From Clostridiales bacterium DTU073 (lineage in GTDB: Bacteria; Bacillota; Peptococcia; DRI-13; DTU073): a stretch of 44,508 nt of DNA. Location of the stretch: positions 1-44,508 of the forward strand of contig LFSF01000026.1 of assembly GCA_001512665.1 (NCBI GenBank), in the 5' to 3' direction. A model generated the notes under the pieces. That model had not been told where the DNA came from. It saw only the letters and a program-made list of their open reading frames with translations, and did no database searches. Each line of letters starts with the position of its first letter. Position 1 is the stretch's first letter. Below are positions 26,616 through 34,119 of the stretch, in pieces. Made by a program: the position numbers and the translations under genes.

Positions 26616-27200
26616 CTATTTATTATTAGGATATCTTCTTTTCCATTTCGGAACAATCGGCAAGGCCTCATATTCTTCTTTTAAAAGCCCTAATATCCAT
26701 AAATCAACATATTTACCTTCCACAAAAACCTGTTTACGCATTTTACCTTCCGAAATAAAACCAAAACTAATAGCACTCCGTAAACTTAAACCATTATTAT
26801 CATTAATAGAATAATACGCTTTTTCCAAACCTAATTCATAATAAACAAGCTCTAAAAGCAAAATCAAAATATCTACACCATAACCGGCTAAACGAAGTTC
26901 TTTTTCCCCAATACCTAAAATTATTTCCGCATTACCATTACGCCGATCAATATTACGTAGCCCGGCCAAACCAATGGGACGCCTATCGTACTTCCTTTCC
27001 ACCATATAAATTACTTTGTCTACACGTGGATCTTTGATGTTTCCACTAGAACCGGCAATCTCCTGCTTAATAGACTCCAGTTCTACACTGGCATACTCGT
27101 TATACCCTAAACGAAAATTTCGATCTACATACCATTTCTGCAAAGTCTCCGCATCACCGGGTTCTAACGGACGAAAAATAATTTTTCTACCCTTTAACAT
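26616..27200 (-). CDS. GNAT-family N-acetyltransferase (RimJ/RimL-like)
   Basis: Predicted acetyl-CoA-dependent N-acetyltransferase. The 194-residue protein shows the Acetyltransf_3 type layout: IIFRPLEPGDAETLQKWYVD at the start, MVERKYDRRPIGLAGLRNIDRRNGNAEIILGIGE in the middle, a pyrophosphate-binding region LAGYGVDILILLLEYVF-like (seen as LAGYGVDILILLLELVYYELG) and NDNNGLSLRSAISFGF near the C-terminus. Relatives acetylate ribosomal proteins, spermidine, sugars or antibiotics; the substrate here cannot be predicted. It is followed by a terminator. Confidence 0.87.
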   Translation of the reverse strand: MLKGRKIIFRPLEPGDAETLQKWYVDRNFRLGYNEYASVELESIKQEIAGSSGNIKDPRVDKVIYMVERKYDRRPIGLAGLRNIDRRNGNAEIILGIGEKELRLAGYGVDILILLLELVYYELGLEKAYYSINDNNGLSLRSAISFGFISEGKMRKQVFVEGKYVDLWILGLLKEEYEALPIVPKWKRRYPNNK

Positions 27201-27286
27201 AATCCCACCCCATTACAAGAAACTCTTTCCAGCAAACCTGTCTGCCTAATCTTATTATGCCTATTACTTACACATAGTTCAAGAGT

Positions 27287-28450
27287 CTAAATTTGTTTTG
27301 CGTGTTTATAAATAAATATCCCAGAAAGTATTTTCGGAGCAAAGAATGTGGACTTTTCCGGCATAACAATATTAGCATCATTAATCCCCGCATTTGCTAC
27401 AGCAATTAATTCCTCAACTGAAACAGGAGCCAAGGCTACAGCTAAATCATACTTTCCGGAATTAACACATTCCTTCATTTTCTCCAACTCATTCTCAGCA
27501 TAATAATCAAAATAAGCTGAGTCAGTGATCATCTCATGTGTCAAACCTAAATGAGGATATAGTTCCTTTTCCAGAATACTGCAATCCAAACAACCCACCA
27601 CATCATCAGGTACATTTTGTGCTTTTAACAAATAAGTACCTTCTCGTGTATAGATGGCAAAAGAATGCTTCGGTGGTGTTTTAAATTGCTCAACCTTAAT
27701 CAAGGGCAGTTTATCTTTGATGGCGGCAAATTTTACTAATCCGTTAATAACTCGATTGTATGCCCAAATTCTGGCATCTGTACTTTCACAAAGATAGGCC
27801 AAACAATGTGTCTGTTTACTTAAAAGACTAGCATGATAACGATGGTGTCCATCCGCAATATATAAAGGCTTAGAAGCAAGTATTTTTTTCAGTTGCTGTC
27901 CTTCTTTACTGTTCTCCTCTATTCTGAATATCCTGTTTTTAATACCATGTAATTCTGAAGCTTGAGCAAAATCAGAACAAAACTCATATTCTACAGGATA
28001 TTTCTGCACAACTTCATCAAGCAGTGCTCTAAGTGGAGCCTGCGTAAGTAGAAATACCGGTTCAAAAGTATAGCCGGTTTTTTCTCTTAACGCAATTCTC
28101 CCTTTTACCTTATCATCAAAAGTCTTTTCATGCCGGATAATTTGTCCTTCCTGATAATCAACTACTTCTACGGCAGCAAAAACACCTCTTCTTATCTCTT
28201 GTCCATAAAGCTGTTCATAAACATAAAAACAGGGGATCAGATCCTCTTGCAGTAGACCTTCTCCTATTAATCTGTTTAAAGCTTTTACCGGTTCCCGACC
28301 TAAAGTAATGTGATATAAAGAATCTTCATTTTGTTGTAAAAAAGATTCCAAGTGTGAACCCGCTTTGATCACATCATAGGGAGGACAAGTTATTCTTTCA
28401 ATACTTTCCCGGACCGGTCTTAATCCGGTTAGTCCTTTAATCTCAGCCAT
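27287..28450 (-). CDS. DUF1015 family protein
   Basis: Conserved protein of uncharacterised family DUF1015, widespread in anaerobic bacteria and often annotated as hypothetical. The family signatures are GLRPVRESIERITCPPYDVI at the start, a central IADGHHRYHAS motif and VALAPVSVEELIAVANAG near the end. The ADGHHRY motif resembles the nucleotide-handling motif of ParB/SerK-like folds, an analogy rather than evidence. I start it at the ATG at 28450, with GGAGG 11 bp before it, rather than at the TTG of the ORF track, which lies inside that ribosome site. Divergent from the DUF1858 gene. Confidence 0.85.
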   Translation of the reverse strand: MAEIKGLTGLRPVRESIERITCPPYDVIKAGSHLESFLQQNEDSLYHITLGREPVKALNRLIGEGLLQEDLIPCFYVYEQLYGQEIRRGVFAAVEVVDYQEGQIIRHEKTFDDKVKGRIALREKTGYTFEPVFLLTQAPLRALLDEVVQKYPVEYEFCSDFAQASELHGIKNRIFRIEENSKEGQQLKKILASKPLYIADGHHRYHASLLSKQTHCLAYLCESTDARIWAYNRVINGLVKFAAIKDKLPLIKVEQFKTPPKHSFAIYTREGTYLLKAQNVPDDVVGCLDCSILEKELYPHLGLTHEMITDSAYFDYYAENELEKMKECVNSGKYDLAVALAPVSVEELIAVANAGINDANIVMPEKSTFFAPKILSGIFIYKHAKQI

Positions 28451-28521
28451 ATTTTTTATTACCTCCAAAAATTATTGGCAATACTATGCCTAAAACAACT
28501 TATGTGAAACCTGTATTGTTT

Positions 28522-28530
28522 ATTATATCA
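28522..28530 (-). promoter_or_regulatory. Extended -10 promoter for the DUF1015 gene
   Basis: TGATATAAT on the minus strand (TG-N-TATAAT), about 70 bp before the ATG. The -35 is not evident. Confidence 0.55.
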
Positions 28531-28646
28531 AATGTGACAGAATAAGTAGATATAAAATCCTCTCTAATCCTAATTTTTTAATTTTAATGAGGATATCTGC
28601 CAGTTTTTACGTTATAATAGTGATGAACTTACTAAGGAGGTGTACT

Positions 28647-28847
28647 ATGAACATAACTAAAGAAATGTCCATCACTGAGATAGTCCAAAAATATCCCAAA
28701 ACTATCGAAGTCTTTATGCGACACGGAATGGGATGTCTCGGTTGTGCTGCAGCCCGTTTTGAAAATGTAGCACAAGGAGCGGCTGCTCATGGTGTTGATG
28801 TGGACAACCTAATTGCTGCTTTAAATAAAGCTATAGAGGAAGAATAG
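28647..28847 (+). CDS. DUF1858 domain protein
   Basis: A 66-residue protein made entirely of a DUF1858 domain: ITKEMSITEIVQKYP, then MGCLGCAAARFENV with a CxxC pair and a helical end. The domain is common in strict anaerobes, alone or fused to redox and hybrid-cluster-type proteins, and the Cys pair suggests a metal or redox role; none is proven. The ORF track starts 20 codons too early; AAGGAGG precedes the ATG at 28647 by 6 bp. TATAAT lies at 28613-28618 without a good -35. A strong terminator follows directly. Confidence 0.88.
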   Translation: MNITKEMSITEIVQKYPKTIEVFMRHGMGCLGCAAARFENVAQGAAAHGVDVDNLIAALNKAIEEE

Positions 28848-28852
28848 AATAA

Positions 28853-28890
28853 TAAAAAAATGCTGCTTTAAGATTTAGCAGCATTTTTTA
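28853..28890. terminator. Bidirectional rho-independent terminator
   Basis: AAAATGCTGCT pairs with AGCAGCATTTT around a loop of about 9 nt, with A and T runs on either side. It serves the plus-strand DUF1858 gene and can also serve the minus-strand hydrogenase-MCP gene that ends about 40 bp away. Confidence 0.9.
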
Positions 28891-28932
28891 TTTTAAACTT
28901 TATCCTAATCGAGTCAACTTTTCTGTCATAAT

Positions 28933-30846
28933 CTATTTTAGTTGCTCAATCTTTTTATAAACGTCTTTCATCTGACTTTCCAGAGTTTGTACTGCAGCAT
29001 TCATTAATTCAGTAACACGCTTGGATTCTTCAGATTGATCTTTAACCTTCGTTGTTTCGTTATTCTGCATATCCACATGATGGATAATTTCTTCAACAAA
29101 TGGCTTAATCTTCTTTAATTCTTCATTGGTTTTATCTGCCAGTTTTCTGATCTCTTCAGCAACAACGGCGAAACCTCTTCCTTTTTCTCCCGCTCTAGCA
29201 GCTTCTATAGCAGCATTAAGGGCAAGCAGGTTAGTTTGATCGGCAACTTCCCCAATTGTATCAACGATGGGGATTAGATTACGTGTACGTGACACAACCT
29301 CATTAGAAATCTGTTCAAATTTACTAATATTATCGATAATCAAAGAGAATTTCTCAAATGTAACTTCTGAACTTGAAGAAATCTCCTCCACGTTTTTCGT
29401 GATTTCCAAAAAGATTTCTGAAACCTGATAAAGAATATTTTTAATCTTTTCAGCGTTTTCTTCTGCCTCTTGAGATTTTTCTTCAAAGAGTGCTTTGTTC
29501 TTCTCTGCTAAGGCAACAGACTTTTCGATCATTTCCTTTTCCAGTAGAACTTCTTTTTCGCGATACAAATGACAATTAGCCGGTTTGTTTAAACCATTAT
29601 AAATTGCCACAGCCATTTCATAACATGATCTATAACCACAAGCCCTACAATTCCTCATATCTTGTTCTGTTTCTTTATGCATCTCTTTATATATTTCTTC
29701 TAATTCAACTTTTGTTGGAGTTTTATAGTTAATATTTTCTGTTAAGTCTTGATAATAGGTATAACTGAAATCCAGCTCAGAAACTACCTTCTTCAAGAAC
29801 TTGTCCAATATTTTTCTATTCTTAATGTCTTCTTTATTCTTTTCTACTCTCTCAGCAATTAACCCCTCAATTTTGTCAATAGAATCATTATGGTTAATCG
29901 TTCCGGGTCCCATATTGCAACCCTTTTCACAATTTAGAATATCAACTACAAGAGGTAAATAGGCTTTATTCATTTTTATATCTTTTTCTAAATCAGCTAA
30001 ATACTTCTCATAAACCAAAGGACCTTCAATTTTAGTAATTAGTTGAGATTTTGTATCTGGATAACAATGTAAATAGGATTCTTTCAATCCGCCAGGGGTA
30101 GAGAAGTTTGCTGCAACTTCTGCTTCTACAGGTTGATCAAACTTGCCTTTTTCTAAGGCATCTACATTTATTCCTTGTTCTTTGAACATTTTATCCAAAG
30201 ATTTATAGGTCACATTATATTTAATAATTTGACTGTCTGCGAACTCACGTCTTTTGGCCAGACAAGGAGAAATAAAAGCTAAGGTATACTGCGGATATTT
30301 TGCTTTAACATAAACAGCTATATCATGTGCCGGACTACCACTGGGTGCTAGATATTTAACCAAATTGGGATGCATAATCTCAATATATTTCACAATAGCC
30401 GGACAGGGTTGAGCAATAACCGGTGTATTAACCCTTCTCGAAGCCAAAGCTTCATGATAAGCCGCAACTGTAATTTCCGCACCTAAAGATACGTCAAATA
30501 CTGCTTTTACACCCAACTTTCTCAAAGCAGTAATCAAGCGAAACCCATCAAAATTACAAAATGCTGAAGGAGCTACAAGCGCAGCTATTTCTCGACCAGA
30601 CGCTAATGCTCTCTTAAACTCCTCGATATCATCAATAGCATAGCGAGCAGTCTTTTCTTCATTTCCTTCATGTGCTACAATACAAGCCTCAATACAAGCA
30701 CCACAACCAATACACAAATCCTTGTTTAGTTGTACAAAATCACCGCTCCCATCATTACAGAACTTAACAGGACATACGCCTATACATCTGTAACAATTAA
30801 TACAATTCTCTTCCTTTATGCCGACAACTTTTATTAATTCGCCCAA
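28933..30846 (-). CDS. Soluble methyl-accepting protein with ferredoxin and [FeFe]-hydrogenase-like sensor domains
   Basis: A 637-residue fusion. Two [4Fe-4S] motifs are at C15-C18-C21-C25 and C45-C48-C51-C55. An [FeFe]-hydrogenase-like domain spans about 85-320 and keeps the four cluster cysteines: C148 (QPCP), C195 (SPCLAK), C306 and C310 (NCEKGCNMG). The position of the proton-transfer Cys is Pro147. A four-Cys FeS_4 motif follows (C400, C403, C408, C425). A coiled coil and MCP signalling hairpin occupy 440-637, with the conserved tip [22 protein letters not shown]. No transmembrane segment is seen. This matches the MCP-linked type of sensory (group C) [FeFe]-hydrogenase relatives. I infer H2 or redox input to CheA via CheW. 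The start is TTG after AAGGAGG. Confidence 0.9.
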   Translation of the reverse strand: MGELIKVVGIKEENCINCYRCIGVCPVKFCNDGSGDFVQLNKDLCIGCGACIEACIVAHEGNEEKTARYAIDDIEEFKRALASGREIAALVAPSAFCNFDGFRLITALRKLGVKAVFDVSLGAEITVAAYHEALASRRVNTPVIAQPCPAIVKYIEIMHPNLVKYLAPSGSPAHDIAVYVKAKYPQYTLAFISPCLAKRREFADSQIIKYNVTYKSLDKMFKEQGINVDALEKGKFDQPVEAEVAANFSTPGGLKESYLHCYPDTKSQLITKIEGPLVYEKYLADLEKDIKMNKAYLPLVVDILNCEKGCNMGPGTINHNDSIDKIEGLIAERVEKNKEDIKNRKILDKFLKKVVSELDFSYTYYQDLTENINYKTPTKVELEEIYKEMHKETEQDMRNCRACGYRSCYEMAVAIYNGLNKPANCHLYREKEVLLEKEMIEKSVALAEKNKALFEEKSQEAEENAEKIKNILYQVSEIFLEITKNVEEISSSSEVTFEKFSLIIDNISKFEQISNEVVSRTRNLIPIVDTIGEVADQTNLLALNAAIEAARAGEKGRGFAVVAEEIRKLADKTNEELKKIKPFVEEIIHHVDMQNNETTKVKDQSEESKRVTELMNAAVQTLESQMKDVYKKIEQLK

Positions 30847-31008
30847 CTTAATATCCTCCTTTTGATAAAAATGTATCTATATTTCCCGACAAACAGTTTT
30901 AAATATTTATATTTTACTTATTTCGCCTCATTTTTGTAATTTCCTCTATAAATCCTAAAAAAAGAATTTTTTCTGCAAAAAATAAACAAAAAAAATCTTT
31001 CTAAATAA

Positions 31009-31053
31009 ATTGATATAATCAATATATTAAAAAGACATACCCTTTTAATATAT
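31009..31053. repeat. Two adjacent inverted repeats between the hydrogenase-like genes
   Basis: ATTGAT-3-ATCAAT (31009-31023) abuts an 11-bp perfect repeat ATATATTAAAA/TTTTAATATAT with a 10-nt loop (31022-31053). They lie in the 227-bp gap after the sensory hydrogenase homologue and before the MCP fusion gene. The second could act as a weak terminator or processing hairpin, the first as an operator. There is no U-tract. Confidence 0.5.
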
Positions 31054-31073
31054 ACTAAGGCAAAAACAGTCTA

Positions 31074-32390
31074 TTATTCTTTTTCCTTTTTACCAAGGGA
31101 AGGAGGCATTTTGCTTGATATTTCGACCATTTTTTCCGCCAAATAAGTTACTTTCTCCCTTAATTTAAAAATACAATCTACTTCATCAGCCTGACCTCGG
31201 ACAATATCTTCAGCCAATGCGCGACATGTAGGCGCACCACAAGAGCCACAATCCAACCCGGGTAAGTTTTTATGCAAAATCTCCATAATCTCCATTTTTT
31301 GCATAGCCATTACTATATCATCATCAAGTCTTAAAACCCCTAATGATTTAATTTCCTTTTCCCACATTAGATCTTTATAATTGGGGCGATCTGGCAGTTC
31401 GGGTATTTCTCCTCTTTCCTCATTAAGCATACAATGAATACGTTCTTTAGCCATAAAAGGATTCTCTACAGTTAAGGGACCACCGACACATCCACCTGTA
31501 CAGGCTAACCCTTCAATAAAGTCCACATCCTTTAATTTACCCATAACTACTTCCTCAAATACTTTATTAACATTAGTAATACCATCAACATTTAAGCGAC
31601 GAATACCTTTAAGCAAACGGCTTTCACCACCCGTTATCGCCCATCCCAAACCTGCTCCGGTTGCTTTACGTAAATTAGGAGTATCTGTATCTTTTATTAC
31701 TTTAAGCTTACTTAAAAGGTCTCCATAAATAGAAGAAATGCTGATTACTCCATCGATTAAAGAAGCTGCAGACACTAAACTATTTTTTACTGCTGTCACC
31801 TTAGCTGCACATGGAGAAATAAAGAAGATACCTACTTGTTCCGGTGAATAACCTTCTTTTTTCATAATTTCCCGAACAATTAAAGCGGTTGTTTCCATAG
31901 GTGATTTAATCGGGATTAAATTGTTAATTAACTCCGGAAATTTAACTTGAATCAATCTTAAAACAGCAGGACAAGCAGAGGATATAGCAGGTTTAGGGAA
32001 AAAATGATTCTTTAAATGGTAATTAATTGCTCGACTAACAAATTCCGCACCATAAGCTACTTCGTAAACTCGATAAAACCCCAATTCTAATAAACCGGTG
32101 AGAATCTGATTAACCGTGTAACTTGAATCAAACTGTGCATATAAACTAGGAGCCGGAAGTGCTATAGGGAATTTATACTTCGACAACTGCTCTAAATCAT
32201 CGGTAATCGCTAACTTAGCATGTTGAGGGCAGATTCTGATACACTCACCACAATCAATGCATCTCTCATTAATGATTTTAGCTTCTCCCTCACGTACACG
32301 AATAGCTTCAGTAGGACAATGCTTAATACAATTAGTGCAACCTTTGCATAGTTCTTTCTGAATAGTTACTGAGTGAAAATATGAATTCAC
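31074..32390 (-). CDS. Sensory-type [FeFe]-hydrogenase homologue (HydS-like, no PAS)
   Basis: A 438-residue iron-sulfur protein. Two [4Fe-4S] ferredoxin motifs (C15/18/21/25 and C44/47/50/54) precede an H-cluster-type domain. P1 is SSACP with C140, P2 SPCAAK with C194, and P3 LACTGGCVGG with C297 and C301, so all four cysteines that hold the H-cluster are kept. The preceding proton-transfer Cys of catalytic enzymes is Ala139, a known feature of sensory hydrogenases. A C-terminal FeS_4 motif has C381, C384, C389 and C406. No PAS or kinase domain is attached. Upstream neighbours are an RsbT-type ATPase and CheW, downstream the MCP fusion. Catalysis is unlikely; sensing is inferred. Confidence 0.88.
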   Translation of the reverse strand: MNSYFHSVTIQKELCKGCTNCIKHCPTEAIRVREGEAKIINERCIDCGECIRICPQHAKLAITDDLEQLSKYKFPIALPAPSLYAQFDSSYTVNQILTGLLELGFYRVYEVAYGAEFVSRAINYHLKNHFFPKPAISSACPAVLRLIQVKFPELINNLIPIKSPMETTALIVREIMKKEGYSPEQVGIFFISPCAAKVTAVKNSLVSAASLIDGVISISSIYGDLLSKLKVIKDTDTPNLRKATGAGLGWAITGGESRLLKGIRRLNVDGITNVNKVFEEVVMGKLKDVDFIEGLACTGGCVGGPLTVENPFMAKERIHCMLNEERGEIPELPDRPNYKDLMWEKEIKSLGVLRLDDDIVMAMQKMEIMEILHKNLPGLDCGSCGAPTCRALAEDIVRGQADEVDCIFKLREKVTYLAEKMVEISSKMPPSLGKKEKE

Positions 32391-32407
32391 TATGCTTCAC
32401 TCCTTCG

Positions 32408-32842
32408 TCAACTAATTACCATTTTAATTGTTGTTCCTTTTCCTACTACGGAAACAATTTCAAATTTACTGGCACAGCTACGCATATTAGGTAAACCCAT
32501 CCCAGCTCCGAAGCCCATTTCCCGTACTTCTTCCGAAGCTGTAGAAAAGCCCTCCTGCATAGCCATATGCAAATTAGGTATTCCGGGCCCCTCATCGGTA
32601 ACCTCAATAAATATTGCATCCGGATTAATCTCTGCTCTAATCTTTCCCCCATCTGAATGAATCACTAAGTTCATTTCCGCTTCATAAGTAGCAATAGCAA
32701 CACGTCTAATTAAATTACCGGGGAATCCAAGCTGAAGTAATTTATTTTTTATTTCAGAACTTGCCTCACCGGCACTCTGAAAGTCCCCTTTACTAATAGG
32801 GAAAATCATCACCAGCGCCTTTGTTTGTTCATGTTTTTCCAT
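32408..32842 (-). CDS. RsbT/RsbW-type GHKL ATPase (anti-sigma factor-like kinase)
   Basis: A 144-residue stand-alone HATPase_c domain. The N box is in ATYEAEMNLVIHS, the G1 box in VTDEGPGIPN and the G2 box in FGAGMGLPNM; the end KFEIVSVVGKGTTIKMVI is typical of RsbT-like serine kinases. Such proteins phosphorylate STAS-domain antagonists or act as anti-sigma factors, but no STAS or sigma gene is visible nearby. It is 5 bp after cheW and 17 bp before the sensory hydrogenase homologue, so all three are probably one transcript. In Clostridia such ATPases are often found beside [FeFe]-hydrogenase genes (from memory), which suggests a redox-linked signalling partnership. Confidence 0.87.
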   Translation of the reverse strand: MEKHEQTKALVMIFPISKGDFQSAGEASSEIKNKLLQLGFPGNLIRRVAIATYEAEMNLVIHSDGGKIRAEINPDAIFIEVTDEGPGIPNLHMAMQEGFSTASEEVREMGFGAGMGLPNMRSCASKFEIVSVVGKGTTIKMVIS

Positions 32843-32847
32843 CTTAA

Positions 32848-33306
32848 TTAACTAATCGCTTCTTCAATTTTATTTATTTCTTCACCACTGAAAACCAAAG
32901 CTAAATCTAACAAAATCACTAAACGATCATTTGATTTGCCTACACCTTTAATTCCGGAACCTGCTGAAACATGCTGAATAAAAGGTGGAAGTACGGAAAT
33001 CTGCTTTTCACTAAAGTTTTTAACTTCAGAAACAACTTCAACAATTATCCCTACTTCCCAGCGACCTACTTCCACAATAATTATTCGTGTTGTTTCCAGT
33101 ATTTCTGTGGGAATTCCATAAAAACGCTTCTTTAAATCAACAACGGGAATAATTGCTCCACGCAGATTAATAATTCCTTCAATTAATTCTGAACTTTCAG
33201 GGAGCTTAACTATTTTACGAGGTTGAACAATTTCATGAACAGTATTAATGTCCAATCCAAACTCTTCCTCATTAAGTGAAAAAACAACGTATTTATGTTC
33301 AGCCAT
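32848..33306 (-). CDS. cheW: CheW-family chemotaxis adaptor
   Basis: A 152-residue single CheW domain, the adaptor that couples chemoreceptors to the CheA kinase. Typical pieces are KYVVFSLNEEEFGLDINTVHEIV, the GIINLRGAIIPVVDLKKRF segment (with the receptor-contact NLRG) and IIVEVGRWEVGIIVEVVSEV. No CheA, CheY, CheB or CheR lies within the window, so it is either a dedicated partner for the soluble MCP/hydrogenase fusion two genes downstream or feeds a CheA encoded elsewhere. AGGAGAG-like purine runs precede the ATG. Confidence 0.93.
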   Translation of the reverse strand: MAEHKYVVFSLNEEEFGLDINTVHEIVQPRKIVKLPESSELIEGIINLRGAIIPVVDLKKRFYGIPTEILETTRIIIVEVGRWEVGIIVEVVSEVKNFSEKQISVLPPFIQHVSAGSGIKGVGKSNDRLVILLDLALVFSGEEINKIEEAIS

Positions 33307-33374
33307 TTCTTAAGCTCTCCTTTCTCTCCTCCTGCAATTCCGTTCTGTAAACCTAAAAATCCGGATTTATCTTT

Positions 33375-33404
33375 ATTATATATCAATTCCCCTCTTACTT
33401 ACAA
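33375..33404 (-). promoter_or_regulatory. Promoter for cheW - ATPase - sensory hydrogenase unit
   Basis: On the minus strand TTGTAA, an 18-bp spacer and TATAAT, about 70 bp before the cheW start. A 12-bp palindrome AAATCCGGATTT lies just downstream (33358-33369) and could be an operator. This suggests the hydrogenase-sensor unit is transcribed apart from the two-component genes upstream. Confidence 0.55.
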
Positions 33405-33417
33405 ACAAGATCATCTT

Positions 33418-34119
33418 CTAACTAACATTAAGATTTCGAATCATATAACCCACACCACTGCAAGTAACAATGTATTCGGGATTGCCCGGGTCTACTTCGA
33501 TTTTTTGCCGTAAACGACCAATACTTACTCTCAGATAATGAGTACACTCCCGATATTCACTTCCCCAAATAGCTTCCAATATTTCATCATGAGGAACAAC
33601 TTTATCCGCTTGATTAGCTAAGTAAATAAGCAGTTTAAACTCCGTTGGAGTGAGATGCACTGCCTCACCGTTGATATAAACACGTCTCTGCGCCATATCT
33701 ATGTAAAGATTCCCTAATTTTATTTGGTCCGAGGAAGGTTGACAAAAATCATGTTGCGATCTGCGTAATACTGCATTAACTCGAGCTAACAATTCTTCCA
33801 CAGCAAAAGGCTTGGTAACATAATCATCCGCACCGGCATTTAAACCTTCAACAGCATCCTGCATATCCCCTTTAGCTGTAATCATAATTATGGGGACATC
33901 TGAGACCTGTCTAATCCGTCGACACACACTAAATCCATCTAACTCAGGCAACATAATGTCCAAAATGATAATATTAGGCTCCTCTGATTCAAATTTGGCC
34001 AAAGCCTCAGTCCCTGTGGTTGCTGAAGCAACTTCAAAGCCACTTGCTCTCAAATTTGCTCTTACAAAGCGTAAAATATTAGACTCATCATCTACAACAA
34101 GAGCAACTGGTTTTTTCAT
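33418..34119 (-). CDS. OmpR/PhoB-family response regulator (KdpE-like)
   Basis: A 233-residue two-component regulator. The receiver domain has the acidic pair D10-D11, the phosphorylation site D54 (IILDIMLPELDG) and K103 (VTKPFAVEEL); the C-terminal winged helix has VHLTPTEFKLLIYLANQADKVV and RVSIGRLRQKIE. The ending IVTCSGVGYM(I) resembles KdpE-type regulators, but no kdp genes are here. Its ATG overlaps the kinase stop by 4 bp (ATGA), so the pair is translationally coupled. Confidence 0.93.
   Translation of the reverse strand: MKKPVALVVDDESNILRFVRANLRASGFEVASATTGTEALAKFESEEPNIIILDIMLPELDGFSVCRRIRQVSDVPIIMITAKGDMQDAVEGLNAGADDYVTKPFAVEELLARVNAVLRRSQHDFCQPSSDQIKLGNLYIDMAQRRVYINGEAVHLTPTEFKLLIYLANQADKVVPHDEILEAIWGSEYRECTHYLRVSIGRLRQKIEVDPGNPEYIVTCSGVGYMIRNLNVS

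Noticed and set aside
31074-32390. Catalytic [FeFe] hydrogenase
   Set aside because: The proton-transfer cysteine is Ala139 and the neighbours are signalling proteins, so a sensory role fits better.
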